This document shows, in pieces, positions 33,584 through 45,832 of a stretch of DNA of 64,000 nucleotides (the stretch's first letter is position 1; the number at the start of each line of letters is the position of its first letter). The DNA is taken from contig NC_064681.1 in assembly GCF_023278565.1 (NCBI RefSeq), forward strand, positions 434,001 through 498,000. The letters are read 5' to 3'. The translations under genes and the position numbers were made by a program. This DNA comes from Colletotrichum lupini (Eukaryota > Ascomycota > Sordariomycetes > Glomerellales > Glomerellaceae). Under the pieces are notes generated by a model. That model had not been told where the DNA came from. It worked only from the letters and a program-made list of their open reading frames with translations, and made no database searches.

Positions 33584-36500
33584 GATGCTCGTTGGACGCG
33601 TTTGAAGGGTTCGTCGTCGATGGCGGAGGTGGTGAAGTTTTTGCTCGCAAAATGTGCTCGGCGGAGGGCTGACCCAAGTGTATCCCGCGGACTCGGCCGT
33701 CGGCCTGGCGAAGCTGGAGCGTCTGCTTAGAGCCGATCGATCAGCGGGGGTGTGACCTTGGACTCGAGAGTCGACGGCCGGCGGAGAAAACGACGGAACT
33801 CGGCCAAGTCGGGGGAAGAATGTCGCGAGGCGGGGCGCGAGGGGTAAACAGAATGCGGGGATTTGGGGAGGGGGGCACCACGGCTACTCGTCCACACCAA
33901 CAAACACTGCGTCGATACACAGCACTCACACGCACACACCCAAGTAATTCTGCAGCGCGGGGAGGACGGCTGGGTAAATGATGCACACCTATCTGTTGGA
34001 GAGCCGTTGTTGCGACTGTGATGCGTAAAGAGGCCGCTGAGCGACGTAATAGGAGGGGATCACGGGGGGGGGAACTCTCTTAAATACTGGCGCCGGCAGT
34101 GTCTTGGTCTGTTCCGCTTCATCCGTCGGCCAAATCTCGTCTATGGTGCGATGTCTGGTAGACAATGCGGCAATACGTCGTACGGTTGGGACGCGGATTA
34201 GTCAACTGCAGCAATCTGTTGGGCCGCAAATCGTGGAGATCGTGACATGTCCGGTTCGTCCGCGCGGGAGATGCATGGCAGGCCCGACAAGCTTCTTATA
34301 CCTTCGTCAGCCCGACTCAAAGGTGTTCATTCCTCCTCCCCGGTCCAGCAAGCTTGCAGCAGTCGCAGCAGACCTTCAGTACCGGGGCCCCGCGTCAGGT
34401 GCTCCACGGTGCCGCACCGTCTGAAGTTGACGATGATCTGAGCGTCTCCGGGCGCGTCTCACTCACCTCACTCAACTTTGCGAGTCCTACATCTAGTCAG
34501 CCCTCCAACCTAGAATAAGTGTAGTTGCAGGCCGCAGGAGCAACGGCGGATGGGCTGTCAAGGTTTCCAAGTCTGGAACGGGATGCTCGAATTAACCCAG
34601 CCAGTAGAGTTCCTTCGAACTACCCCCATCCCTGACACCTCTCCGACCCCAGTCAACCCGGGTTTTCGGTCTCGACTCTAATGGAATCACAAACTCAACA
34701 CCCACCCCCACGAAACCGCACGGGATTGCCTGTTCCAGCCTTGATGGGGGTTTTGTCTTCGTATCTCTGATTGCGGTCCGTATTCTGTGTGGTTATCCGC
34801 CCCTCACGGCTCTGGTTCCTATTTATCCGCAACGTGCCGCGGGTAGCGTGCGTTACCTGCGTTGCTTCCGCCGTGACATGGTTTATTAATCTGGCCCGAT
34901 GGCGCTGACCGAGAGAGGTGAAAGGTCAGAGGTGCGCTTGTCGCGTGCGCCGCTGGCCTCTGAGTGCGGAGCGGACGTCGGTTATCTGCCCGCATCTAGC
35001 GGGGTTTTGATCGGCGAATCATGGCGTTCTGTCCTGCATGGGTCTGTAGACGATTCGAATGCTCTCGTGGTTGCATTGCATGCTCAGTATTCGTCGTGGC
35101 CTATTGCTGTGCTCCTTTACAGAATCTTTGGGCGCGCGAGTGGCCTGGAGGTGTCTTTTGCGAGTGAAAGGTAAGAAGTGTATATGATTCTCTTGGGATA
35201 CCTCGCCGAGTATTCTCAGACTTGAGTTTCCCATCACGTCACATATGAAGCTACGTTATCTTGTGAGCATGCAACGCGGAGAAGATTGGAATGTTTCCAC
35301 ATTTTTCTTTCTTCAGTTTTGTTTTAGTCTTTCTTTCATCAAACTCATTTCCGCTACGATGGCATCCTCCTACAGAAGTAGGGAACACGTACTGGTGCCA
35401 GCGTCTTTTGGATGAGATGAGGATAAGGTCTACGCTGTGGGGAGTATACCGCGAAGCTCGCGCTTCTATTTTCATTCTCCTTTCGAGTATGGGGCAGAGT
35501 ATGGAAGGTAAGGTTTGTTGATTTGGAGCTGTCGTGGGCTTGGTGGGGTGAATAGTGTGAGGAGTGTTCCGCTAGAAGCTGACGTGGAAAACCAAGTGGC
35601 TTGCTTTATCTGTAGGTGCTTTGACTTGAACAGATCTTTTGTGACTTGGAGATGTACGTGGCCATCCCGGATATGGTGTCGTGATGATGCGTGAGAGGAA
35701 GGGTGACACGATAGTCTGCCGCTCAATGCCTTTGCTCTGATACTGCTATTCCTATTCATCACTACTTATTTCTCATTCATCCCTCACAAGGTACGCTTTG
35801 AAAAGCATTTAGTAATGACAACAGCTATAGTGGCTCTAAGAAGGCGGCTAGTGGTGTGTTGACCGGCAACCTATTTGATCACCCACTCGTCAGCTTATGG
35901 ACGGCTATGAAAGTTGAGGGTACTTGCGGCTTTTTACTACCCAAGACGCGTTATTGCGGATAGATGATTGAGATCATCGTACACGTAGCTCAACTCTCTG
36001 ATCGTCTTACTTAGAGCATCGAGAGTACAGCTCGTCGTGGTCAAAGTCGATCATTCACTTGTTGCCTCTCAGTCAGTCTCATTCTTTTCTACGAAAAGAA
36101 AATCTGAATTGAATTGATGCTGGCATATGTCAGATTCGCGCTACCCGCCTTCTGTCACAAAGCTCAATGCTCGGCACATGTTTCTCTTCAAGCCTGGCGA
36201 TTTCCGGAGCGAGGGATGGCGCGGGTAGATTGGTCTTCAAGTCTTGCCTCCTACCGAGTAGAAGTCCAGCAAACGTTCGAATTTTGGAAACCACAACAAT
36301 AATCAGACCGAGGAAAGAAATCATCGAACGCGTTCTCGAAATGATACAGAGACAAGTAAGGAATCTTAGAGTAGACTATACCATTCCTAATTTACAATGA
36401 GATGGGATATCGAATATAGGACTGTTTGTCCAGCATTTTCAAGGAGGATTCCACCGGTAGTATCGACGCAGCTGACCCTGACTGATAGGATGAAGTATAT

Positions 36501-36809
36501 ACAATCTTGCTCTCAAACTGAGCTAACTCAAGAATATACAAGAGCCTTTAAACGTACCTGGAACTCATTATCCCAAACACCTCAGGCCTCAGAACGATTC
36601 CAACCTCACAAGTTGACCGGCCGTCGGAAACATCCCTATCCCGGCCGAACACGGTAGTCCGGACCCTCCGGACCCAAAACCGGACCCATTTTCCACATTG
36701 ACACAACGCCAACTCCAGTCTCCAGCCCTAAACCTCACTCCACCCACTGTAATGATAATCTCACTCCCAGCTCTCACCCGCATCTCGAATCACGAGTTCA
36801 TCTTGTCAA
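33584..36809. other. Long intergenic region 33.6-36.8 kb
   Basis: 3.2 kb without a supported gene. The right half is AT-richer (35.2-36.6 kb). Frames of up to about 120 codons occur but lack coding composition and cross on both strands. Confidence 0.45.
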
Positions 36810-36890
36810 GCGTCGATGGTTTAGTGGTAAAATTCTCCGTTGCCATCCAGCAGCGTCGGGGAGCCGGGGGTTCGATTCCCCCTCGACGCA
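36810..36890 (+). tRNA. tRNA-Gly (GCC), second copy, intron-containing
   Basis: Identical to the copy at 23013-23093, including the 10-nt intron, except for one compensatory acceptor pair: GCGTCGA with TCGACGC instead of GCGCCGA with TCGGCGC. Discriminator A, followed by T4 at 36895-36898 as a possible terminator. Confidence 0.95.
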
Positions 36891-37477
36891 ACTCTTTTGT
36901 TTGTCGTGGTGATACATGCGCCTCGTCGAAGGAGATGAAATCGTGGGATGTGGATTTTCGGTTTTGGTGGCTTTTTTGGGGTGAGGTGTTGTGTGGTGCG
37001 GGGTGGGAGGGTGACCCACTTCACAAACACACGCGTTTGCAAAGTGGAAAGATTAGAATGGCCAGGTGAAGGGATGATTAGTGATGTTAATGAGTGCATG
37101 AAGTGGTATGTTCTTGCTCAATGTACGTATGTAGGATCATATCATGGCAAGATTGTCGGTTGCGAAACCTACTTCGAGGCCTGTCCATGTTCTTGGGGAG
37201 TTAGTTATCTTTTGAGGTTCAGAACGAAGTTGACAGACAGACTTGCGAAACTCGTTCAACATTATCAAACTGAGGACTCGTTGCACCAACTCTGTTAACG
37301 AGAGAGCGAATTGCGGATGTGTTCTTAAGGCTCATTTGATGTAACAATATAGCTCCCGTGACACCATTCGTTCAGATACCAGGAGAAGTGACCCAGGCCG
37401 TGTGGGCATTCGCCTACACTCTGCCAAAACATGCTCTTACCAAAAAGTTGAACATTTGCACAACCAGCAAAATACAA
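36891..37477. other. Spacer between tRNA-Gly and tRNA-Met
   Basis: 587 bp between two convergent tRNA genes; no gene is seen. Confidence 0.4.
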
Positions 37478-37587
37478 TGTCCCTAGCAAGGCTCGAACTT
37501 GCGACCTTTGGATTACTCCCGAGATATTTCTCAGAATCATATGTACTTGATATGAGACCAACGCTCTACCGACTGAGCCATAGAGAC
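37478..37587 (-). tRNA. Elongator tRNA-Met (CAT), 37-nt intron
   Basis: Read on the minus strand: acceptor GTCTCTA with TAGGGAC, D stem GCTC/GAGC, anticodon arm TTGGT-CTCATA plus intron, then A-TCCAA, T arm GCAAG-TTCGAGC-CTTGC, discriminator A. The 37-nt intron follows A37. The U31-U39 mismatch is also usual for elongator tRNA-Met in yeast. A T4 run downstream (minus strand, 37472-37469) can serve as terminator. Confidence 0.93.
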
Positions 37588-37680
37588 GATCTTGTGTACA
37601 GACAGCCGCGATGGGTGGTACCAAGAAGCGAGAGAGGGCATCGTGGGCGGGGCGGAAGGGGAGAGACGATAATTGTGGGA

Positions 37681-37822
37681 GGGGAACGGGGCCGTGGAGA
37701 TGGGAGGGTCTTGGCCAGTCACGACTGCGATCGCGATGGATGGAGAGGGGAACGGGGCCGTGGAGATGGGAGGGTCTTGGCCAGTCACGACTGCGATCGC
37801 GATGGATGGAGAGGGAAACGGG
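37681..37822. repeat. 66-bp tandem repeat, about 2.1 copies
   Basis: GGGGAACGGGGCCGTGG starts at 37681 and again at 37747, and a third partial copy begins at 37813. The two full units match over their whole 66 bp. Each carries the palindrome GCGATCGC. The repeat lies between tRNA-Met and the 3' end of the amidohydrolase gene. Confidence 0.9.
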
Positions 37823-37962
37823 ATCTTTTGATTTCCTCAAAGTCGAACCAAGTGTGTGGACCGGTTGTGTGTGTGTCCCAGAACGAAACTAGACTCGATC
37901 TCCCCTCGAGACCACTTCCCAGTCACCCACTTACACAGTAGTACACTCCCGCCCGCGCACCA

Positions 37963-38943
37963 TCACGGCGCCTCAACCCTCAGCAACCTCTCAGCATTCC
38001 GGAACGCAATCATCTCAAGCTGCTCCCCCGTCACCATCCCACTATCTCTCAACTCCCTCACCCACGCGAGCCCGTTCTCGTTCTTCTCAAACGGGTAATC
38101 GACGCTATACAAGATATGTTCCACCGGCGTGTTCCTCAACACGCACGCCAGCGGCGCGAGGCCCCACACCCCGCTCGTGGTAACCCACGCGTTGCCCTCC
38201 CACACCTCCCGCCACCCGCGCCGCCGCGGACCCCACCGCACCGAGAGCTTTTCCACGCGCTCCATCATGAAGGGTAACATCTCGCCGAAATGCCCAATGA
38301 TGATTTTCAGGGAAGGATACTCGTCAAAGAGACCCGCGGCGAAGAGCTTGAGCACGGCGAGTCCCGTTTCAGAGTGCCACCCGAACCCGCTGGATCCCAT
38401 ACTCCGCGCCGCGCCGGGGTCAAAGTTCCCCTCGTACGCGGGCCGCTGGCTCTCGGAGGGGTAGGTAGGGTGTAAGTACGCCGGCACGTCGAGGTCCGCC
38501 GCCGCCTTGAAGACGGGCCAGAAGCGTCTGTCATCGTAGTGCTGTCCGTCGACGTGCGCGTCCACCAACGCGCCAACGAACCCCAGCTCCCGGACACAGC
38601 GCCGCAGTTCCGTCGCCGCGGCGTCCGGTTCGGCCATCGGTAGCGCGGCGAACCCTGCGAATCGGGTGGCGTTGGCGCGGACGGCGGCCGCGAGGTGGTC
38701 GTTTGCGAGGCGGCTTAGGTGCGGGGCGCGGGGGCCGAGGCCGGGCGCGTGGGATACGATTTGCAGGCTGATGCGGGTTTCGTCCATGTTGGCGAGGCGG
38801 AGGGGCCCGACGTCTTGGAGGCGGGATGAGACCTCGGGGAGGTGTTTGAGCTGTTCTGAGTATATGTCGGAGAGTTCTGTGAAGAGGTCTTTTGCGACGA
38901 AGTGTTCTTCTAGGGTGATTAGTTTTGGGAGCGGGTCGGACAT
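37963..38943 (-). CDS. Amidohydrolase-2 family decarboxylase
   Basis: Single exon, 326 aa starting at M-S-D-P-L-P-K-L-I-T-L-E-E-H-F. The family contains metal-dependent TIM-barrel enzymes such as 2,3-dihydroxybenzoate, gamma-resorcylate and o-pyrocatechuate decarboxylases. The metal-site signature L-E-E-H is at residues 11-14. Y-L-H-P, I-I-G-H-F-G-E-M-L-P-F and Y-S-V-D-Y-P-F-E give the later His, His/Glu and Asp ligands in the expected order. A longer frame reaches 39210, but the added N-terminus is Ser/Gln-rich with poor composition. The enzyme probably removes CO2 from a hydroxybenzoate-type acid; the exact substrate is unknown. No other aromatic-degradation gene is adjacent. Confidence 0.9.
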   Translation of the reverse strand: MSDPLPKLITLEEHFVAKDLFTELSDIYSEQLKHLPEVSSRLQDVGPLRLANMDETRISLQIVSHAPGLGPRAPHLSRLANDHLAAAVRANATRFAGFAALPMAEPDAAATELRRCVRELGFVGALVDAHVDGQHYDDRRFWPVFKAAADLDVPAYLHPTYPSESQRPAYEGNFDPGAARSMGSSGFGWHSETGLAVLKLFAAGLFDEYPSLKIIIGHFGEMLPFMMERVEKLSVRWGPRRRGWREVWEGNAWVTTSGVWGLAPLACVLRNTPVEHILYSVDYPFEKNENGLAWVRELRDSGMVTGEQLEMIAFRNAERLLRVEAP

Positions 38944-40431
38944 GTTTGTGGGTTGCAGGTAAGTTTGTATGTTGACTTTGGAGGGCCTGCTATGTGATGA
39001 TGTGAGAGGTTTGGATTGTATGAGTTGAGGTTCAAAGAGGTGAGATTGACTCTTATGTCGTGTGTTCGAAGCCATGGTGGTGGTGGCGGACGCCTCGGCC
39101 GACGTCTCCCGAAGAAGTGTAACCCCGCATGGTGTATTCAGATGAATCCATGTGAGACATGCAGCTCGCGAATCTCGGACCTGCAAGTTGTCTTGCGATT
39201 TGATAATCAAGAGCTGTTGAAAGATGCCTCCTCGCTATTTTACCAGCGAGATTCATTGACGGTCTAGCGTGTAGTGTGCCTCATTGTGGACGGCTCTGTG
39301 ATTCTTTACACCTTTACTCATCAACCATCTTCTAACCACGCAACGACATCTCCAATTCTCCTTCCGAGACGAAATGCTTGAGCGATTGTGAGACTGTACT
39401 GAAGCTGCACACTCACAGACGATATGATATTCTGTGACTACCTCCTGACGCTAATATGGTTCCTGTCGAATATAGACCACTGAGTGAGGGGAAGTCATAG
39501 ACAAACCAAAAGCCGAAACTATGAACATTAATGTAAGAGAGCGTACGGTAGGCTACTCATCATTAGATGCCGAAATGTAGAAATCATGCCAATGCAATAC
39601 AAACTCATGGTTACTTTTTAAGCAGCAGAGTTTCAGCAATTCATGTTCATATGCTCGACGCCATCTCATTCCAAGGCGACTAAACTCATAATGAAAGTCA
39701 AGTACAGTAAATGCCTTATACTTTATTCGAAACCTGCAAGTAAATACTGTGAGAAGAATACTCCCTCGTACTCATAGATTTCATCAAAGGCCCAGCATCA
39801 TATATACTTATGACAACGATGACGGTGAAGCCCCAAGTCTGGAACCAAGCACTCAGAATCTCTCTACCAAAATACCCAGAAAGACGCACTATTTACCCAT
39901 CGGCCTCGTACTTACACAGCCCATCCGAGGATCAAGTATCACCCGAATGGCAATCACAAAACATGGCTGGCCTTGCCCACGGTGATAAACAGTACCTAAC
40001 AGCCACCTCTCCTTCATCCACGGAGCAGAGCCCCACTTCAACGCCCCGAACCCCAGGGCCAAGCCCGCGCGTGTCCCCGCCACGACGATCCGAACCCCCG
40101 CGGCTCCCCCAACCTCCCCCCGGGAGCCCCTGAGTGTCAGTGCCTGGCACCCTGGGTGCGGCATGCGACTCCCACCGCCTCCAACCCCGCATTCCTGCCC
40201 CCCGCACCCGGAACGGTCACCGCCGCCTTACACCGACCTCACACGACCACAGCTGAAAGTAAGGCACCTCACCTTACCCAAGCTCCACGAGAGTCGCGCA
40301 ACCTCATCTCACTTGTCTTACACATCACATCTCACTCACCCACTTACTCACACATCTCACTCACCAATACCTCATCTCATTCAACTTAAGTCAACTCATC
40401 CCAATACCTCTCAACTCCAAAAAACAAAACA
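38944..40431. promoter_or_regulatory. Divergent promoter region, decarboxylase / LanC-like
   Basis: 1.5 kb between two outward-facing genes. The last 180 bp before 40432 are strongly CA/CT-rich. No gene is seen. Confidence 0.45.
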
Positions 40432-42197
40432 ATGGACGACCCCTCGACCCAAACAACCAAAATCCTAACCCACCTCTCCAAAACCCTCTCCCTCTCCCCG
40501 CCCCAATCAACCCACCCGCCAGCAACCCTCACCGGCCTCCCGACATCCCACACCGGCACAGCCTACCTCTTCCTCTCCGTCTCGGCACACCACCCCCGCC
40601 TCCAGATCCACTCCTACCCGGCCATCCACTGGGCCCGCGCCTACATCTCCAATATCCCGACCCCGTCCGCCCCGATATCTCTGCCGTCTAGTACACAAGA
40701 GACAGCACGAGACACACCAGTCCTAGGCCTCCTCTCTGATGACCTAGCCGGCCCCGCCATCCGCGCCTGCGTGACGAAAGACCTCCTCCACGTCCGCAAG
40801 TTTCTCGCCATCCTCTCTCCCGTGTTGGAATACATCGTCTCCTCCAACGCAAACGCCAACTCCTCGTCCGCCTCAGCACCGGCGATAAACTCCTCCACAG
40901 CAATGGACCTAGACGCCCCAGAACCGACAACAACGACAACACCACCCCTGCCAAGCTGCCTCCTCCACGGCCTCGCAGGAACACTCTACCTCCTCCGCCT
41001 AATCCGCCACTGGGTCCCCTCCTCCGCGCCCCTCGTCTGCGGCGCGATAGTCCACGTGTCAGAGTACCTTCTCGGCCCACATCCCTGGACATGTCCCTCA
41101 CGATTACCGTCGTCGTCACAGCCACCTCATTCGTCGCCACCGCCGCCACCAGAAGACACCTACGGCACAACTCACGGCGACCTAGGCATAATAACCCAAC
41201 TCGTCCTCACATCCCCTCCCCTCGCCGCCTCTCCGTCCCTGACATCCCGCCTCGCAGCCCTCCTAGACCTCCAGTCTCCCAACGGCGACCGGCCGGGGCC
41301 ATCGCCCACCTCACCTTCGCAACCTCCTCGAAGCGATGCACAACAATCCTCAGACGCGCCGCCAACACCAGCACAGCAAGAGCCCTCAGAAACAGCGGCG
41401 GCAGCAGCATCACAACCACGATCCCGCGGCTTCGCCTCCGGCCCGCAAGGCCTCGTCATCTCCCTCCTTTCCCTACGCCCCTTCTTCCCTAGCCTCCACG
41501 ACCGCATCGACGCCGCTGTTGACGAGGCGCGCGAGTTTCTCTGGGCCAGGGCGGTTGATCCTGAGGGACCGACTGAGGAGGTGAATCTGTTTTACGGGTC
41601 GTTGAGTACCGCGTTGTAAGTTGCTCTTTATTTTATTCTGTGTCATGTGAATGTGAGAAGTGGACATGGACCCTTTAGCCCCCTATTCTTTGATGGAGAA
41701 GACACGAGTTTCAGTGTGTGATATCATTCCATCATACCGTTGACATCTTCTTCAAACAGCCTGCTCTCATAATCACGAGTCTTCCTCGCCTATCCACCCC
41801 TATCTTTAACCTTCTCCTATATCTCGCAACCCTGACCCTCTCACACACGTATCCAAGCCTCACCTCTAATCTTCCACTCATCACACCCATTTCAAACACC
41901 ACCCCAATCTCATCCACCTAACTAACATCTCCCAGAACCTTCCCAAAAGGCCCCAAAAGAACCCACCTTCTAACTCAACAACCCCCCTCGCCAAACCAAC
42001 CCCTCTCCCCGCCCACAAACACCAACACCACAACCACACCCCAAAACCCATCAACACCATCCCCCCCCTCCTCCTCAACACCAACGACACCACCAACAGC
42101 AGGCTCCGTAACAACAGCACCCCACCCAGGCTCCGCATACCTCCACGCCGTCGCCGCGCGCGATATGCCCCGCATGATCTTCTACAACGACACCTGA
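40432..42197 (+). CDS. LanC-like protein without the zinc-binding C-H-G motif
   Basis: Exons 40432-41615 and 41936-42197 join in phase to give 481 aa. The family pattern of eukaryotic lanthionine-synthetase-C-like proteins is visible: L-L-H-G-L-A-G-T-L-Y-L-L at about 177-188, T-H-G-D-L-G-I-I-T-Q-L-V-L at 247-259, F-A-S-G-P-Q-G-L-V-I-S-L-L-S-L-R at 334-349, and a fungal-type C-terminus D-M-P-R-M-I-F-Y-N-D-T. Where zinc-binding members have C-H-G this protein has F-Y-G (387-389), so the metal site looks lost. The 320-nt intron has a GTAAG donor, a CTAACTAAC branch region and CAG acceptor, and without it the frame stops at 41619. Long Pro/Ser/Thr inserts separate the repeats. The gene could be a degenerating or repurposed LanC-like copy. 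Confidence 0.72.
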
Positions 42198-43224
42198 ACC
42201 TTTCCTCCACTCGACCTCTCCCACCATAACGGTAGATAGAGGGAGAGCATAATCTCACCTCTGGCTTAAACTGGTACAAGCACCCATCCGTACCAACCTT
42301 CTCACCCCGATTACAGCATCATACCGTCCTGAAGATCTCTACTACCGATCTACTGCCACCCCCCCTTCACCAAAGAAGTAATCCACATCGTTGCCTATGC
42401 TCTTCACCCGACAGGAATAGGAACGGTAGCGGGGGGGCTCATTCAACTACGAAGAGGCAAGCTCCTCGGTACAACACGCACAGAAACAGAAACAAAGCTT
42501 CAACCCGCGGACATGGCCAGGCGTACATAGGATATAAGATACCCCAAACATAAATTCCACCTTTCCTTGAAAGAGCCTAGATACCACACGTCGTAACACC
42601 AATACTTCACTTCACTTCGTTGTTTCTTCGCATGTAACACATCTGCTAAACTCACCCATGATACCTCACTCATCACATCGCACAGTCAGTCACCATGTTA
42701 CAAATAAAAACGTCATAGTCAATGGAATTCATTATTCCAAGAGCGCGTCCGCCCCCCGATCGCCAGTTGGGGACGAGACGACGGGTATATCGGCCACCTC
42801 ACGCCACACCACAGCCACAGCCACTCTCTTCACTTCAGTCGCATATCCTTCAGGCCTGAAGGACCACAACCACCCGCAGAAAGCAAAAAACCTTACGTCC
42901 AGGACAACAATCGAAACGAGTGTAGTGAGGTCCCTCCCATTTCTCTCCCGGGCCATTTCGAGTCTTGGTTTCTTTCTTCACCTCTCGGCCATGCTGCCCC
43001 CAAAAAACAAAACCCTTTGCCAATGTGCCCAAGAGAAAGCCCTTGTCTCCCCTAAGAAACCCCTAATTACGCCATGTGTCCCGTTTCCCGTGGGACTAGT
43101 GCTTCCCAGTCCATGCCTGAAAGAAAAAGCAACCTCCAACGGTGCCAAACGTAAAAATCAGAAAAAAGCAAAATGCTAGCATTGAGAGGTGATGCGACAT
43201 CCTCAGTAGATGAGCGAACCGACT
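42198..43224. other. Convergent intergenic region, LanC-like / RING gene
   Basis: 1 kb between two 3' ends; no supported gene. Pyrimidine-rich and A-rich patches only. Confidence 0.45.
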
Positions 43225-45832
43225 TCACCGGTTACGATCATCCTGCGATGATCGACTGGCACGGGACGACGCTCCAAAGCTACCGGACAACATCCCCAAC
43301 CACCCGTCGGACCGGGTCTGGCGACCCCTTGGCGCGGGCGAGAGGATGCCACCCTGCTCCACGTCTTCGTCCCTGTCCCGCGAGCCGGACGCCTCGGCCT
43401 CCACCTCGTCGTCAGAGTCGTCGTGGTACGGTTCATAGCGGGGGCTGGAGGGAGAGCCGCGTGCAAGAGAGCGGACAACATCACCCTTGCAGATGGGGCA
43501 TGTGCGGCGGCGCGTCGTCAACCAAGGCGTGCTGAAAAATGTCAGTACTATGAACGTACAGAAAGAGGGGCGGATCAACTCACATGCACTCTGCGTGGAA
43601 TTCGTGGCCACAGGGCAAGCTCATGACGCGGCTGACGCCGTCGACGTACTCCTCCAAGCAAACCACGCATTCGACCTGTCTGCCCATGTACTTCTTCCAC
43701 TCACTCGAGTAGCTGCCGTTTGCCTTCTCGTGCTCTGTCCGCAGTGGCGACCTAGGCATTTGCAGTGCCGAGTTGACAGACAGCAAACTCTCCGACTCGG
43801 GGATGCCCGTCGTCGTTCTAGAACGAGGCCGTGGTCGGGAGGGCGTCTGCTGTAGCAAAGGCGTAGTGGGTGTTGGGCTTGTCGGTGACGGGATTCTCGG
43901 CGAGGGAACAGGCGATGCCGCGACGGTGTGATATGTGCGAACGGGCAAACGCTCGACGACCGACTTGGGTGCCCTCCAGCGTCTTCTGCGAATGCGCGCG
44001 CGGAGGATCAACAAGGCATAGACGACGCTCAGAGTGATCAGAGGGCTGATGACAAGCACCAGCAGAGTATCGAAGAAGGGGCTGGAGCTGCTTGAAGGCG
44101 TAATCGTAACCCAGAGACCATCGTGGCCGATAGGCTCGTTGCCGTTGTCGTTATCGCCATCGTCGGGAATGGGCTCCTCGGGGCGTGGGGGATCCTTAGG
44201 CTTGTCCTCCTTGGAGAAGTCGGCGCCATCGTCTTCTCCAAAAATCTTGGACATGATACCTCCGTGGGCTGTGGTCTCCTTTCCGGAGGTGGATCCCTCG
44301 GTCTCAACGGGCGGCAAATCGGGGTTGTACTCGCCGCTTCCGGGAGTGATGCTTCCGCCCTTGGGGCCGGTGACGTCCTTGCCACTTTTTGCGGTGCTGC
44401 CGGGCTTGCCGACCTGCTGCTCCTTGGCTGCGCCCTCGGTCTTGTCTTTGGAGCTGGGGGCATCCACCAAGTCGGGATCCCGCCAGTCCTGGACACCGAT
44501 TTGGAACGTGTCTTCGCTCTTGCGAGCGTCGGGAACCTTGCCTTTGCCCCTCTTGGCGGCCTTGCCGAGACCGTCTCGGATGACCCTGTCCTTCTCCTCG
44601 CTCCAGTCGTCAACGAGCACCCAGTTATGGCGACCGCTGCTCGGAGGCTGGATGCTGTCGCCGGATCGTGAACTGCGGCCCCAGCTAAAAAGCCATCGGA
44701 ACAGGCTGGTGCGAGGCTTGGCTGCCTTGTGCTCGGCCTTGGCCGGCTTTCCCTTTGCGGCAGTCTTGGCCTTGGGCGTTGCCGTGGCCTTGGGGGTCGG
44801 CATCGGCGTCGTCGCCGCAGCCTTCGGTTTGTTCTTCCTGTTCTTCCGGCTCCCTGCGTCGGATTGCAGCACCTTGAGGGCCGGGCGGCCGTGCTCGTCG
44901 AGAGTGTCTTCGATGAAGCTGCCCGGTTGCGTCAGCGACGACAGCAAGTGCGCCGTGGTCCGGGTGGTGAAGACGGAGGGAATGGAGACGTTGGAGGTAT
45001 CGCCCCTCGCAAACATCTGGATCAAGGGACCCCCCTTTGTGTTATCGCCCACAATGAGGGCCATGGCACCACGTCGCTGCGCCCACTTGACCTTTTCCAA
45101 GAAACCGCAGCCGCCGCGACTGAGCAGCACGATCTTCCCGGCGATCTCCGCAGCCTCTTGTATCGATTGGATATCGGCATGGGTCGACTCGGTGGACAGG
45201 GCGCTATCGTGGTTGGGCTGGGGCTTCCGGGCGAGGCCTTGGTGGAGGTAGTCGTCGGTACCGTCGTCGGCTGGGCGAATCTTGGACCTGAGGCGGGTGA
45301 CGGGGACACCCACGGCGTCGGGCACAGCGTCCTTGTCGGTCTTGTCGCGCTTGTGGTGACCAGGCTTGCCGGCAGCAGCAGCAGCCTTGTTGGAGGACTT
45401 GGACATGCCCTTGGTGGCAGTCTTGAGGACGGCGTTGGCCTTGCCATCGTCCCAACCGGGGATGTCACTGCATCCCAACTCACCCTCGCCCTCGCCCTCC
45501 TGGAGATTATCGTCGGCGAAACCACTGCCGATCCATAGCTGACCGCTCAAGCCTTTATTGGGCAGGTTGGGGCCAAATGCAGCAGGGCGAGCGACAAAGG
45601 AAGTGCTGTTGTCATCGGTCAAACTGATGGCGGCATTCGGCTGGAAAATAGAAAAGGGCGCTGTGAAGGAGAAGAAACTCGTGAATCGTGATCGCGGTAC
45701 GGCGACTGGGGCGGCGATGACGGGAGAGGAGGAGGCGGAGGAAGAACGAGCCAGTGAGGAAATGGACCGGCAGAAGAGGAAGAGCGAAGCGGCGAAGAAG
45801 AGAACGAGAATGGCTATTCTAGGAGTACGCAT
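43225..45832 (-). CDS. PA-TM-RING type E3 ubiquitin ligase
   Basis: Exons 45832-43584 and 43531-43225 join in phase to give 851 aa. An N-terminal hydrophobic segment (about 7-21) acts as signal peptide or anchor. A protease-associated domain is split by a Lys/Ala-rich insert, with its core G-K-I-V-L-L-S-R-G-G-C-G-F at about 230. A long Lys/Pro/Ser linker leads to a membrane helix (L-L-V-L-V-I-S-P-L-I-T-L-S-V-V-Y-A) at about 580-600. The RING-H2 finger C-V-V-C-L-E-E-Y, then C-G-H-E-F-H-A-E-C, then C-P-I-C-K spans the splice junction at about 722-772. The architecture matches endomembrane ligases such as RNF13 and plant RMR proteins: lumenal PA domain, cytosolic RING. It probably ubiquitinates membrane cargo in Golgi, endosome or vacuole. 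Confidence 0.9.

Noticed and set aside
38944..39210. 89-codon N-terminal extension of the decarboxylase
   Set aside because: The family starts directly before the T-L-E-E-H-F metal motif, and the extension is Ser/Gln/His-rich with no targeting pattern.
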